Positions 25,371 to 38,105 of a stretch of 52,500 bases of DNA are shown here, in pieces (within the stretch, counting starts at the first letter, position 1; every line of letters starts with the position of its first letter). This DNA is from Chrysomallon squamiferum (Eukaryota > Mollusca > Gastropoda > Neomphalida > Peltospiridae): the NCBI GenBank assembly GCA_012295275.1, contig CM022678.1, positions 7,393,559-7,446,058 of the forward strand, given 5' to 3'. The notes below the pieces were generated by a model that was not told the origin of the DNA, did not search any database, and saw nothing but the letters and a program-made list of their open reading frames with translations. The translations under genes were made by a program, and so were the position numbers.

Positions 25371-26179
25371 CTACTACTACACACGTATACACGCTAATGT
25401 TCACGCAAGCGTGATGATGTTAAGTATCGTATTTTGTTTTCTCGCCCTCATTACCCCGCACATCAGCTCTAAAACCACATTACCATTCAAGTGTCCATCG
25501 ATTGTTTTTAGTTAATGACTCCGGACAAAGCATCAGCTGTCGCTTAACCTCAGAGTCATCCTAACGCATGGTGGTAAAGGTTCAAAGTAAAATGTCACCT
25601 ACATCATCATCACCCTGGTGGATTGTGATCGTGTTAAACTGCACGTCGTGTGTAGCGTTCAGCTTCGACCAGAGAGTTTTACGTTAAACGTTGAATGACC
25701 AGTCATTTTTATATCATCACCGTCATAGTGGTTATTTTGTACACCGTGTCTACAAGCATGAACAACTGAGTTTTTGTTAAAAGCTGAATTATAGGTCGTT
25801 TGTAATACAAGAATCGAGATAGTGGTTATGTTTGTTTATTCTAGCATCGACTGCACCGTTTATGTTAAGTGTTCAATTATCAGTCATTACATATCAGCCG
25901 TTGTTAGTTGTGTTAACGTTTCGAATTAGGGGGTCACTTGTGCCATATATATATATATATAATGTGTGTGTGTTTTATATATAATTTATATATTATATAT
26001 ACTTGTACCAGTCTGTATTTTATCCTAAAGTTTGAATTATATATATTCTCATACAAATACACACACACACACCTACACTCACACACCATACACATATATC
26101 TGTGTGTGTATCTGTGTGTCTATGAGTGTTTGTGTGTGTGAGTGTGTGTGTGTATTTAAGTGCTGCACTGTATAATTTA
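25371..26179. other. Mostly unique DNA, no gene seen
   Basis: 25400-25930 is one of the least repetitive parts of the window. A faint echo of GTTAAACGTTGAATGACCAG recurs as GTTAAAAGCTGAATTATAGG and GTTAAGTGTTCAATTATCAG about every 95 bp, suggesting an ancient repeat. 25950-26160 is TA/CA/TG simple sequence. Confidence 0.45.
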
Positions 26180-26298
26180 TCTGTGCTAACGTTACCATCC
26201 AAGCTGTTGCTATATATATATATATATACACACACAGATACACTTGTGCAGACATACAACAACAGCAGCAACAGCTTGAATGGTAACGTTAGCACAGA
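26180..26298. repeat. 32-bp inverted repeat with 55-bp loop
   Basis: The left arm 26180-26211 (TCTGTGCTAACGTTACCATC...) and right arm 26267-26298 (AGCAACAGCTTGAATGGTAA...) are reverse complements with one mismatch. Weaker pairing extends outward (AAGTGCTGCACTG against AAGCTGCTACGCTC). The loop contains (TA)n and (CA)n. It could be a small foldback element or a transcribed hairpin. Confidence 0.85.
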
Positions 26299-27751
26299 AA
26301 AATCACAGAGCGTAGCAGCTTGTATACAAAACTGACATATACTAGGTTTAAAAAAGTTTATGTACTTGCTACAGAAAACATGTAAATTATAACACCATAC
26401 GAGGCTGTGTCTACCCTAACTGCAATACATTACTAATGTAATGACAGAACATCTGTAGTAGTCTTGTATCTAGAAAATTTACTAATTTCAAAGTTACAAT
26501 CTGTATTGGTAGATAGGAGAATGAAAAACACATTTGTAGGGTATTTACAGATAATCATCGTTGTAATAGCTTTATCTTTTTTTTTTCTTTTTTTTTTTCT
26601 TTTTTTTTTATTAGTGCTATAAAGTCTATCATTTATCCACTGTCATGGTTTCCATCAAAAAACAAATCAAACCAGTGCTTTTATCTTTACAGTATGCAAA
26701 CAAAAGAACGTATTATAGATCTATGTATAAGTTCAATCAAACGCGATATTTCTGTACGATGCATGTATTTTATAACTTCGCTTTTTCTTTGTTAGATAGA
26801 TAGACAGAGAGACAGTCAGATATATTAATAGATACATAGATAGATAGATTGGTTACGTAGGTAAATGGATTGATAGATGGATGGATAGATGGGAAAACAG
26901 AGAGACAGACATATGCAGAAAGATAAACGACGAAGGGATGAACTAGATAAAAACTGGAAATGATTCATCTGGCAGAAATGTAGCGCAAATCAGGAATAAC
27001 TCGAAAAAACGTACTCAAGTTTTAGACCAACAACGAGTCACTAGAGGTATACACATACACATATACATACATACATACACAAATTCACACATGCACAAAT
27101 ATAATCACCACCATTGCTTTCGTTACGTTTGCGTCAACACCACCAGAACTCTATAACCTACACGTACACACACACACACACACACACACATACACATATA
27201 TATACAAATGAGCAGCATTAAAGATTTTCAATAATTCATTACTATTACGTTCTTGTAACCAAACAAATTATGACGAACGTTCTCCCTTGCGGGCCGCATT
27301 TAATTTACTTCTGTATTGACGGAGCATTGAAAGCTAAACTCACGCGGTTTTATTGTGATTATTCAATGCTTTCACAAGCTCACGGATGTAATTTGCATTA
27401 AGGATTCGAGTCTCTGGTGCTTTCAGCGTATTGATGGTTTTCAAAACATCCATTTTACGCCGATGCAGGCCGTTAATTTTACATCAAGAAATACATCATA
27501 AGCGAAACAACCAAAAACAACAAAAAAAAAAACCACACAAAAAAGTAATAGTAATAATAAAAAAGATAAATTATATAGATATATATATATTTCAAATTGA
27601 AAGAATACATTACATAGATGTACTGAGACAATATGAGACAGATGATTTTTTGTATATATATTATATATAAAACACGTGTATATATAATGTGTGTGTGTTT
27701 TATATAAGTGCGTGTCTTTATTTATATGTATATATTTCTGCTGTATAGGTC

Positions 27752-27834
<83 letters not shown>

Positions 27835-28072
27835 GCATATATATGCATATATATATGTGTGTGATATATATATATATATATAGATAGATAGATAGACAGA
27901 CAGATACACGTATATATACACACATATATATACATGCACACACACATATACATATATAATATGAAAAAAAACCTGATACACACACAGTACAATTCTTTGT
28001 ATCACAAAAGACAGAACTTTAAGCAGGTGTCCGCTACAGCGAAGTGTTTATTATTAGTTTTTTAACACTTAC
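26299..28072. other. Gene-poor stretch with GATA, CA, TC and TA repeats
   Basis: GATA/GACA runs at 26795-26900, (CA)n near 27170-27192, (TC)n at about 27755-27810 with (TA)n to 27880. The 27240-27430 segment is unique and holds GGGCCGCATTT and an ATGCAAAT-type string on the minus strand. No gene is evident. Confidence 0.5.
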
Positions 28073-28389
28073 GTATTTTTTGGCACCGTTCCGTTTCCCT
28101 GCATCATCCTCTTCCATCGACCCCGACGGCGTAGTGGACGTCGTAGCAGCACACGTCGGCATCCTTCTGTCGTCATCATCATCATCATCATCGTCGTCGT
28201 CGTCTCGATCTTCTTTTTTTCCTTCGGCTCCTTCGGCTCCTTCGGCTCCTCCTCGTCCAACCTGCTCAACATCAACGGGTCGCTGTTGGATTTGAGAATT
28301 CCCCGCAGCTGACTCACTTGGCCGTAGCCCGGAAGACACATCGAGAACTGCACTCGTTTCTCTTCGCTCCTAGCAGTGCGTCGTTCCAT
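28073..28389 (-). CDS. Candidate first coding exon in a CpG-rich block (unrecognised)
   Basis: The minus-strand ATG at 28389-28387 opens a frame reading MERRTARSEEKRVQFSMCLP, then GYGQVSQLRGILKSNSDP, then an acidic/Lys-Pro stretch with three EPK repeats. The exon would end at the excellent donor GTAAGT (28072 downward). The first 60 residues look coding and contain RVQF and GILK, short motifs known from protein phosphatase 1 partners. However, the frame then enters an (ACG/ATG)n tract giving runs of Thr and Met. In the frame two bases on, the same DNA encodes a run of Asp followed by plausible disordered sequence up to the donor in phase 0. The real frame is therefore unresolved. The block may equally be a 5' UTR and promoter. 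Confidence 0.3.
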
Positions 28390-28540
28390 GACCGCAGCGT
28401 CATCGCGCGAGAGAAAAGCCGCGGAAACGCACGCGCCCTTCTTCGCCGTCCGCGGTGGCCCTCGTTGTGGTGGTGGTGGTGATGATGACCGAGCGTTCTG
28501 CCAGCTCGCTCTCGGCAGACGACATTTTTTTTTTTTTTTT
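28390..28540 (-). promoter_or_regulatory. CpG-rich block upstream of the 28 kb candidate exon
   Basis: Roughly 28,080-28,540 is strikingly GC- and CpG-rich against an AT-rich background. A short upstream open frame on the minus strand begins just after an A18 run (ATG near 28523), reading MSSAESELAERSVI and ending after about 40 codons at a TGA close to the ATG at 28389. In an invertebrate genome such a block often marks a 5' exon or promoter. Direction is inferred from the GTAAGT donor. Confidence 0.35.
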
Positions 28541-28772
28541 TTTCAGTTCTGCGATCACAACACAATCCAAGTATCGCTGGTTTGACTGCGTCGACTGCTT
28601 CCACTGGTCTGATGGGACACACCCAGCTATTGATATAAACACAGTCTCCTATGACAGCTCGTGGTGGGTTTTAACCTACTAGCTAGACTTTCTAGCCGGC
28701 CGTATCGATATTGAATTACTTTTAACGATACGTTTTACTGTCTGCTGGTTCTTTTCTTTATTTTAAATCTCA

Positions 28773-28870
28773 GCTCTGTTGATTAAGCTGTGTTTATTAA
28801 GCTCTGTTGATTAAGCTCTGTTGATTAAGCTGTGTTGATTAAGCTCTGTTGATTAAGCTCTGTTGATTAA
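28773..28870 (+). repeat. 14-bp tandem repeat, exactly 7 copies
   Basis: The unit is GCTCTGTTGATTAA, with G variants (GCTGTG) in units 2 and 5 and one T variant (TTTATTAA) in unit 2. It lies upstream of the CpG-rich block in minus-strand sense. Confidence 0.95.
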
Positions 28871-29122
28871 GCTGCTGGCTGAGTTAGATAAGACAAGAAT
28901 TTGCATCAGAGACGTCAACAGCAGGGAAAGAATTAATTTTTTATTTTTTGGAAAATTAAGATAACAGAAATAAGTAGAAGATTCTTCTTTTACTATTACT
29001 ACGAACAGTAATTATTCTAATAACAGAGGTAATGATGATGATGGTGATAATAACAACAACAAGAACAAAAATTAAAATAATAATAATAATAAAAATAAAA
29101 AAAATAATAATAATTATAATTT

Positions 29123-29342
29123 AAGACACTACACTATATAAAGATGTTGAAATATTTTAAAGGTATTAGTGTATGTTCTAGAAATTATTATTACATGTTA
29201 AACGAACGAGAACGAGGATAAAGGACAAAGAGATAACGAGAGAGAACGATACAATGAAAGAGCACGAACGAAGACAAACGAACAAGCACGAACGAGCACG
29301 AACGAACGAGAACGAACGAACGAACGAACACGAACGAGAACG

Positions 29343-29418
<76 letters not shown>

Positions 29419-30293
29419 TAATAATAATAATAATAATAATAATTTCAGACACTACACTATATACAGACGTTGAAATGTTTTAAAGTTATTAGAATATGTT
29501 GTAGAAGTTCAATTGCATTTTAAAAGAACGAGAACGAGCATGAAGAAGAAAGTGAACGAACGAGCAGGAAATAGCGAGAACGAACGAGGAACAAACGAAC
29601 GAAAGAGAAAGAGCGAACGAGCAATATCGAGAAAGAGAAGGAATGAAAGAGGAGGAAGGAGCAGGAGCGAGGAGCGATGAACGAACAAACGAACGAGAAA
29701 GTGAGCGAACGAACAAAGTCGCCCGAGAACGAGCACAAGAACGAGAGAACGAACAAACGAGTAGATACGAGAACGAGAACGGAGGAAAAAGAGCGAACGA
29801 GCACGAACGAAGACAAATGAGCGAGCACGAACGAGGACGAACGAACTAGCACGTACGAGAAAGAAGACGAACGAACGAACGAGCGCGAAGGAGCGAGAAC
29901 GAGCACGAACGAGAACCATTGAACTAGAACGAGAACGAAAGAAAGACGGAACGAGCACGAACGAAGGGGAACGAACACGAACGACGACAAACGAACCATC
30001 ACGAACGAGAACGAGAACTAACGAACGACCGAACGAGCACGAACGATTAATAAAGAATGACCACGAACGAGAACGAGCACGAACGAGGACCAACGAACCA
30101 GCACGAACGAGAACGAGAACGAACGAACGACCGAACGAGCACGAACGATTAACAAAGAATGATCACGAACGAGAACGAGCACGAACGAGGACCAAGAAAC
30201 GAGCAAGAACGAGAACGAGAATGTTTACGAACCACAACGATAATCATAAGAACTATAACAGTGATAATAATAATAATAATAATAATAATAAAT
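29123..30293 (+). repeat. Left, diverged edge of the CGAACGAG satellite
   Basis: Two irregular monomers start with TTTAAGACACTACACTATAT (about 29122) and a TTTCAGACACTACACTATAT variant (about 29443). The first ends in a long (AAT)n (29341-29443). The second carries about 750 bp of CGAACGAG-type sequence. They share the monomer plan but not the regular A-B-C order seen downstream, as expected at a satellite edge. Confidence 0.85.
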
Positions 30294-32343
30294 TTAAGAC
30301 TCTACACTGTATACAGATGTTGAACTATTTTTAAGTGATTAGTGTATGATGTAGAAGTTATTTTTGCATTTTAAACGAACGAGAACGAGCATGAAGAAGT
30401 AAGAGAATGAAGCAGGACGAACGAGGAGGAACGAACGAGCAAGAAGGAGAACGAGCAACAGCGAGGACGAACGAACGAGCACGACCGTAAACGAGAAGGA
30501 ACTAACGAACGAGCGGGAACGTACGAGAACGAGCACTAACGAGGACCAACGAACGAGAACGAGAACGAACAAACAACCGAACGAGCACGAACGAGAATGA
30601 GAACGAGCACGAACCAGAGTGATAATAATGAAAATAATGATAATTTAAAACACTACACGATACACAGATGTTGTAATTTGTTTTAATTTATTAGTGAAGG
30701 TTCTACAAGTTATTAGAAAACGAGCACGAACGTCCACGAACGAGCGCGAACGAACGAGCATGAACGAGAAAGAGAACGAACGAATGAACGAACGAGCGCT
30801 AACGAATGAGAACGAGCACGAAAGAGCACGATAATGATAATAATAATAATAGTTTAAGACACTACACTATACAGAGATGTTGAAATATTTTTTTAATGTT
30901 TTCATTGAATGCCCTACAACTTATTATTGCATTTTAAACGAACGAGAACGAACTAGGAGGAACGAACGAGAACGTGAACGAACGAACGAAGGAACGACCG
31001 CGAACGAACGAGAACGAGCACGAACGAGAAGCAACGAACCAGCACGAACGAGAACGAGAACTAACGAACGACCGAACGAGCACGAACGATTAATAAAGAA
31101 TGACCACGAACGAGAACGAGCACGAACGAGGACCAACGAACCAGCACGAACGAGAACGAAACGAACGAACGACCGAACGAGCACGAACGATTAACAAAGA
31201 ATGATCACGAACGAGAACGAGCACGAACGAGGACCAAGAAACGAGCAAGAACGAGAACGAGAATGTTTACGAACCACAACGATAATCATAAGAACTATAA
31301 CAGTGATAATAATAATAATAATAATAATAAATAATTAAGACTCTACACTGTATACAGATGTTGAACTATTTTTAAGTGATTAGTGTATGATGTAGAAGTT
31401 ATTTTTGCATTTTAAACGAACGAGAACGAGCATGAAGAAGTAAGAGAATGAAGCAGGACGAACGAGGAGGAACGAACGAGCAAGAAGGAGAACGAGCAAC
31501 AGCGAGGACGAACGAACGAGCACGACCGTGAACGAGAAGGAACTAACGAACGAGCGCAAAGTACGAGAACGAGCACTAACGAGGATCAACGAACGAGAAC
31601 GAGAACGAACAAACAACCGAACGAGCACGAACGAGAATGAAAACGAGCACGAACCAGAGTGATAATAATGAAAATAATGATAATTTAAAACACTACACGA
31701 TACACAGATGTTGTAATTTGTTTTAATTTATTAGTGAAGGTTCTACAAGTTATTAGAAAACGAGCACGAACGTCCACGAACGAGCGCGAACGAACGAGCA
31801 TGAACGAGAAAGAGAACGAACGAATGAACGAACGAGCGCTAACGAATGAGAACGAGCACGAAAGAGCACGATAATAATAATAATAATAATTTAAGACACT
31901 ACACTATACAGAGATGTTGAAATATTTTTTTAATGTTTTCATTGAATGCCCTACAACTTATTATTGCATTTTAAACGAACGAGAACGAACTAGGAGGAAC
32001 GAACGAGAACGTGAACGAACGAACGAAGGAACGACCGCGAACGAACGAGAACGAGCACGAACGAGAAGCAACGAACCAGCACGAACGAGAACGAGAACTA
32101 ACGAACGACCGAACGAGCACGAACGATTAATAAAGAATGACCACGAACGAGAACGAGCACGAACGAGGACCAACGAACCAGCACGAACGAGAACGAGAAC
32201 GAACGAACGACCGAACGAGCACGAACGATTAACAAAGAATGATCACGAACGAGAACGAGCACGAACGAGGACCAAGAAACGAGCAAGAACGAGAACGAGA
32301 ATGTTTACGAACCACAACGATAATCATAAGAACTATAACAGTG

Positions 32344-32384
<41 letters not shown>

Positions 32385-33395
32385 GACTCTACACTGTATA
32401 CAGATGTTGAACTATTTTTAAGTGATTAGTGTATGATGTAGAAGTTATTTTTGCATTTTAAACGAACGAGAACGAGCATGAAGAAGTAAGAGAATGAAGC
32501 AGGACGAACGAGGAGGAACGAACGAGCAAGAAGGAGAACGAGCAACAGCGAGGACGAACGAACGAGCACGACCGTAAACGAGAAGGAACTAACGAACGAG
32601 CGCGAACGTACGAGAACGAGCACTAACGAGGATCAACGAACGAGAACGAGAACGAACAAACAACCGAACGAGCACGAACGAGAATGAGAACGAGCACGAA
32701 CCACAGTGATAATAATGAAAATAATGATAATTTAAAACACTACACGATACACAGATGTTGTAATTTTTTTTAATTTATTAGTGAAGGTTCTACAAGTTAT
32801 TAGAAAACGAGCACGAACGTCCACGAACGAGCGCGAACGAACGAGCATGAACGAGAAAGAGAACGAACGAATGAACGAACGAGCGCTAACGAATGAGAAC
32901 GAGCACGAAAGAGCACGATAATGATAATAATAATAATAATTATTTAAGACACTACACTATACAGAGATGTTGAAATATTTTTTTAATGTTTTCATTGAAT
33001 GCCCTACAACTTATTATTGCATTTTAAACGAACGAGAACGAACTAGGAGGAACGAACGAGAACGTGAACGAACGAACGAAGGAACGACCGCGAACGAACG
33101 AGAACGAGCACGAACGAGAACCAACGAACCAGCACGAACGAGAACGAGAACTAACGAACGACCGAACGAGCACGAACGATTAATAAAGAATGACCACGAA
33201 CGAGAACGAGCACGAACGAGGACCAACGAACCAGCACGAACGAGAACGAGAACGAACGAACGACCGAACGAGCACGAACGATTAACAAAGAATGATCACG
33301 AACGAGAACGAGCACGAACGAGGACCAAAAACGAGCAAGAACGAGAACGAGAATGTTTACGAACCACAACGATAATCATAAGAACTATAACAGTG

Positions 33396-33434
<39 letters not shown>

Positions 33435-34461
33435 TTAAGACTCTACACTGTATACAGATGTTGAACTATTTTTAAGTGATTAGTGTATGATGTAGAAGTT
33501 ATTTTTGCATTTTAAACGAACGAGAACGAGCATGAAGAAGTAAGAGAATGAAGCAGGACGAACGAGGAGGAACGAACGAGCAAGAAGGAGAACGAGCAAC
33601 AGCGAGGACGAACGAACGAGCACGACCGTGAACGAGAAGGAACTAACGAACGAGCGCAAAGTACGAGAACGAGCACTAACGAGGATCAACGAACGAGAAC
33701 GAGAACGAACAAACAACCGAACGAGCACGAACGAGAATGAGAACGAGCACGAACCAGAGTGATAATAATGAAAATAATGATAATTTAAAACACTACACGA
33801 TACACAGATGTTGTAATTTTTTTTAATTTATTAGTGAAGGTTCTACAAGTTATTAGAAAACGAGCACGAACGTCCACGAACGAGCGCGAACGAACGAGCA
33901 TGAACGAGAAAGAGAACGAACGAATGAACGAACGAGCGCTAACGAATGAGAACGAGCACGAAAGAGCACGATAATAATAATAATAATTATTTAAGACACT
34001 ACACTATACAGAGATGTTGAAATATTTTTTTAATGTTTTCATTGAATGCCCTACAACTTATTATTGCATTTTAAACGAACGAGAACGAACTAGGAGGAAC
34101 GAACGAGAACGTGAACGAACGAACGAAGGAACGACCGCGAACGAACGAACGAACTCGAACGAACGAACGAAAACGAAACAACGAACGACCAACGAACCAC
34201 GAACGAGAACGAGAACTAACGAACGACCGAACGAGCACGAACGATTAATAAAGAATGACCACGAACGAGAACGAGCACGAACGAGGACCAACGAACCAGC
34301 ACGAACGAGAACGAGAACGAACGAACGACCGAACGAGCACGAACGATTAACAAAGAATGATCACGAACGAGAACGAGCACGAACGAGGACCAAGAAACGA
34401 GCAAGAACGAGAACGAGAATGTTTACGAACAACAACGATAATCATAAGAACTATAACAGTG

Positions 34462-34500
<39 letters not shown>

Positions 34501-35527
34501 TTAAGACACTACACTACATACAGATGTTGAACTTTTTTAAAGTAGTGTACGATGTAGAAATTATTTTTGCATTTTAAACGAACGAGAACGAGCATGAAGA
34601 AGTAAGAGAATGAAGCATTACGAACGAGGAGGAACGAACGAGCAAGAAGGAGAACGAGCAACAGCGAGGACGAACGAACGAGCACGACCGTAAACGAGAA
34701 GGAACTAACGAACGAGCGCAACGTACGAGAACGAGCACTAACGAGGATCAACGAACGAGAACGAGAACGAACAAACAACCGAACGAGCACGAACGAGAAT
34801 GAGAACGAGCACGAACCAGAATGATAATAATGAAAATAATGATAATTTAAAACACTACACGATACACAGATGTTGTAATTTGTTTTAATTTATTAGTGAA
34901 GGTTCTACAAGTTATTAGAAAACGAGCACGAACGTCCACGAACGAGCGCGAACGAACGAGCATGAACGAGAAAGAGAACGAACGAATGAACGAACGAGCG
35001 CGAACGAATGAGAACGAGCACGAAAGATAATAATAATAATAATAATAATAATTTTTAAGACACTACCCTATACACAGATGTTGAAATATTTTTTTAATGT
35101 TTTCATTGAATGCCCTACAACTTATTATTGCATTTTAAACGAACGAGAACGAACTAGGAGGAACGAACGAGAACGTGAACGAACGAACGAAGGAACGACG
35201 GCGAACGACGACGAGCACGAACGAGAACGAACGAACGAACGAACGAGAACCAACGAGAACGAGCACGAACGAGAACGAGAACGAACGAACGACCGAACGA
35301 GCACGAACGATTAACAAAGAATGACCACGAACGAGAACGAGCACGAACGAGGACCAACGAACCAGCACGAACGAGAACGAGAACGAACGAACGACCGAAC
35401 GAGCACGAACGATTAACAAAGAATGATCACGAACGAGAACGAGCACGAACGAGGACCAAAAAACGAGCAAGAACGAGATCGAGAACGTTTACGAACAACA
35501 ACGATAATCATAAGAACTATAACAGTG

Positions 35528-35565
<38 letters not shown>

Positions 35566-36275
35566 TTAAGACACTACACTACATACAGATGTTGAACTTT
35601 TTTAAAGATTAGTGTACGATGTAGAAATTATTTTTGCATTTTAAACGAAGGAGAACGAGCATGAAGAAGTAAGAGAATGAAGCAGGACGAACGAGGAGGA
35701 ACGAACGAGCAAGAAGGAGAACGAGCAACAGCGAGGACGAACGAACGAGCACGACCGTGAACGAGAAGGAACTAACGAACGAACGAGCGCAAAGTACGAG
35801 AACGAGCACTAACGAGGATCAACGAACGAGAACGAGAACGAACAAACAACCGAACGAGCACGAACGAGAATGAAAACGAGCACGAACCACAGTGATAATA
35901 ATAAAAATAATGATAATTTAAAACACTACACGATACACAGATGTTGTAATTTGTTTTAATTTATTAGTGAATGTTCTACAAGTTATTAGAAAACGAGCAC
36001 GAACGTCCACGAACGAGCGAACGAACGAACGAACGAGAACGAGCACGAACGAACGAACGAACGAACGAACGAACGAACGAACGAAACGAACGAGAACGAA
36101 AGAATAATAATAATAATAATAATAATAATTTAAGACACTACACTATACAGAGATGTTGAAATATTTTTTTAATGTTTTCATTGAATGCCCTACAACTTAT
36201 TATTGCATTTTAAACGAACGAGAACGAACTAGGAGGAACGAACGAGAACGTGAACGAACGAACGAAGGAACGACG

Positions 36276-36306
<31 letters not shown>

Positions 36307-36619
36307 CGAACGAGAACCAACGAACCAGCACGAACGAGAACGAGAACTAACGAACGACCGAACGAGCACGAACGATTAACAAAGAATGACCACGAACGAG
36401 AACGAGCACGAACGAGGACCAACGACCAACGAACCAACGAACGAACGAAACGAACGAACGAACGAACGAACGAACGAACGAACGACCGAACAAACGAACG
36501 AACGAACGAACGAGAACGATCACGAAACGACGAACGAAACGAACCAAAAACGAGCAAGAACGAACGAGAACGAGAACGAACGACGAACAACAACGATAAT
36601 CATAAGAACTATAACAGTG

Positions 36620-36658
<39 letters not shown>

Positions 36659-37563
36659 TTAAGACACTACACTACATACAGATGTTGAACTTTTTTAAAG
36701 TGATTAAAGTACGATGTAGAAGTTATTTTTGCATTTTAAACGAAGGAGAACGAGCATGAAGAAGTAAGAGAATGAAGCAGGACGAACGAGGAGGAACGAA
36801 CGAGCAAGAAGGAGAACGAGCAACAGCGAGGACGAACGAACGAGCACGACCGTGAACGAGAAGGAACTAACGAACGAGCGCAAAGTACGAGAACGAGCAC
36901 TAACGAGGATCAACGAACGAGAACGAGAACGAACAAACAACCGAACGAGCAAACAACGAACGAGAACGAACGAGAATGAAAACGAGCACGAACCACAATG
37001 ATAATAATAAAAATAATGATAATTTAAAACACTACACGATACACAGAGGTCGAAATTTTTTAAAATTTATTAGTGAATGTTCTACAAGTTATTAGAAAAC
37101 GAGCACGAACGTCCACGAACGAGCGCGAACGAACGAACGAGAACGAGCACGAACGAACGAACGAACGAACGAGCACGAACGAGCACGATAATAATAATAA
37201 TAATAATAATAATGATTTTAAGACACTACCCTATACACAGATGTTGAAATATTTTTTAATGTTTTCATTGAATGCCCTACAACTTATTATTGCATTTTAA
37301 ACGAACGAGAACGAACTAGGAGGAACGAACGAGAACGTGAACGAACGAACGAAGGAACGACGGCGAACGAACGAGAACGAGCACGAACGAGAACCAACGA
37401 ACCAGCACGAACGAGAACGAGAACTAACGAACGACCGAACGAGCACGAACGATTAACAAAGAATGACCACGAACGAGAACGAGCACGAACGAGGACCAAC
37501 GAACCAGCACGAACGAGAACGAGAACGAACGAACGACCGAACGAGCACGAACGATTAACAAAG
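30294..37563 (+). repeat. Complex satellite with A-B-C higher-order repeat of about 1.05 kb
   Basis: Every monomer has a conserved header of about 90 bp (TTTAAGACACTACACTATAC, then CAGATGTTGAA, a T/A-rich stretch and TGCATTTTAAACGAACGAG), a CpG-rich CGAACGAGAACGAGCACGAA block and a short (AAT)n. Three header types alternate in order. A-type headers place ATGTTGAAATAT at 30877, 31914, 32967, 34014, 35078, 36153 and 37241, so the higher-order period is 1,037-1,088 bp. B (CTCTACACTGTATAC or a variant) lies about 480 bp after A, and C (AAACACTACACGATACAC) about 350 bp after B. A-type blocks contain an internal duplication of about 114 bp ending GATTAA-C/T-AAAGAATGA. The array stops at 37563 inside that motif. 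Its long open frames are compositional. Confidence 0.95.
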
Positions 37564-38063
37564 TACCCATATCAACGCCATAACCACTGTCATTTCAGCC
37601 ATCTGCTATACAACAAGTGTGTTAAAACAGGTGACTCGGAAACACTCATTGTTATTAATTACTATAGCAACACTTATAGATTAATGGTTGTCCAGGAACT
37701 TGCTTTGAACAAGTGAATCAAATGGCACGATATTTCCGATAGAAGATTTGTAAAAAAAAAAAAAAAAAAAAAATTTACAATGGACTCGAAAGAAATGACC
37801 GTTAATAACAAATGCGTAAGTAATAACAGTACGCAAAACATGAAACAAATGAAATTGAACGTCTCTTAATGTAGTTTTGCAAATTGCTAAGATAATGAGA
37901 AAAGTACTTTAAGCTGATTTATCGTTAATGTCGCGAGGAAAAGATTGCAGGTCAAAAGACCAGAGCCGTATTTGTGATAGTTTATAAATTAATTTAAAAT
38001 TTAAAATTATTTTGACTAAATACTTACATGTATATAGAACTACAATTTGTTTGATTTTTTAAA

Positions 38064-38105
<42 letters not shown>

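Noticed and set aside
29509-30093. 194-codon minus-strand frame rich in Arg, Ser, Val and Phe resembling an RS-domain protein
   Set aside because: It is the complement of the CGAACGAG satellite, with no start context, domains or splice signals.
30877-34577. Long open frames (up to 187 codons) rich in Arg, Thr, Asn and Glu in each satellite unit
   Set aside because: CGAACGAG-type sequence contains no stops in most frames on either strand. Frame ends differ between units because of indels, so no protein is conserved.
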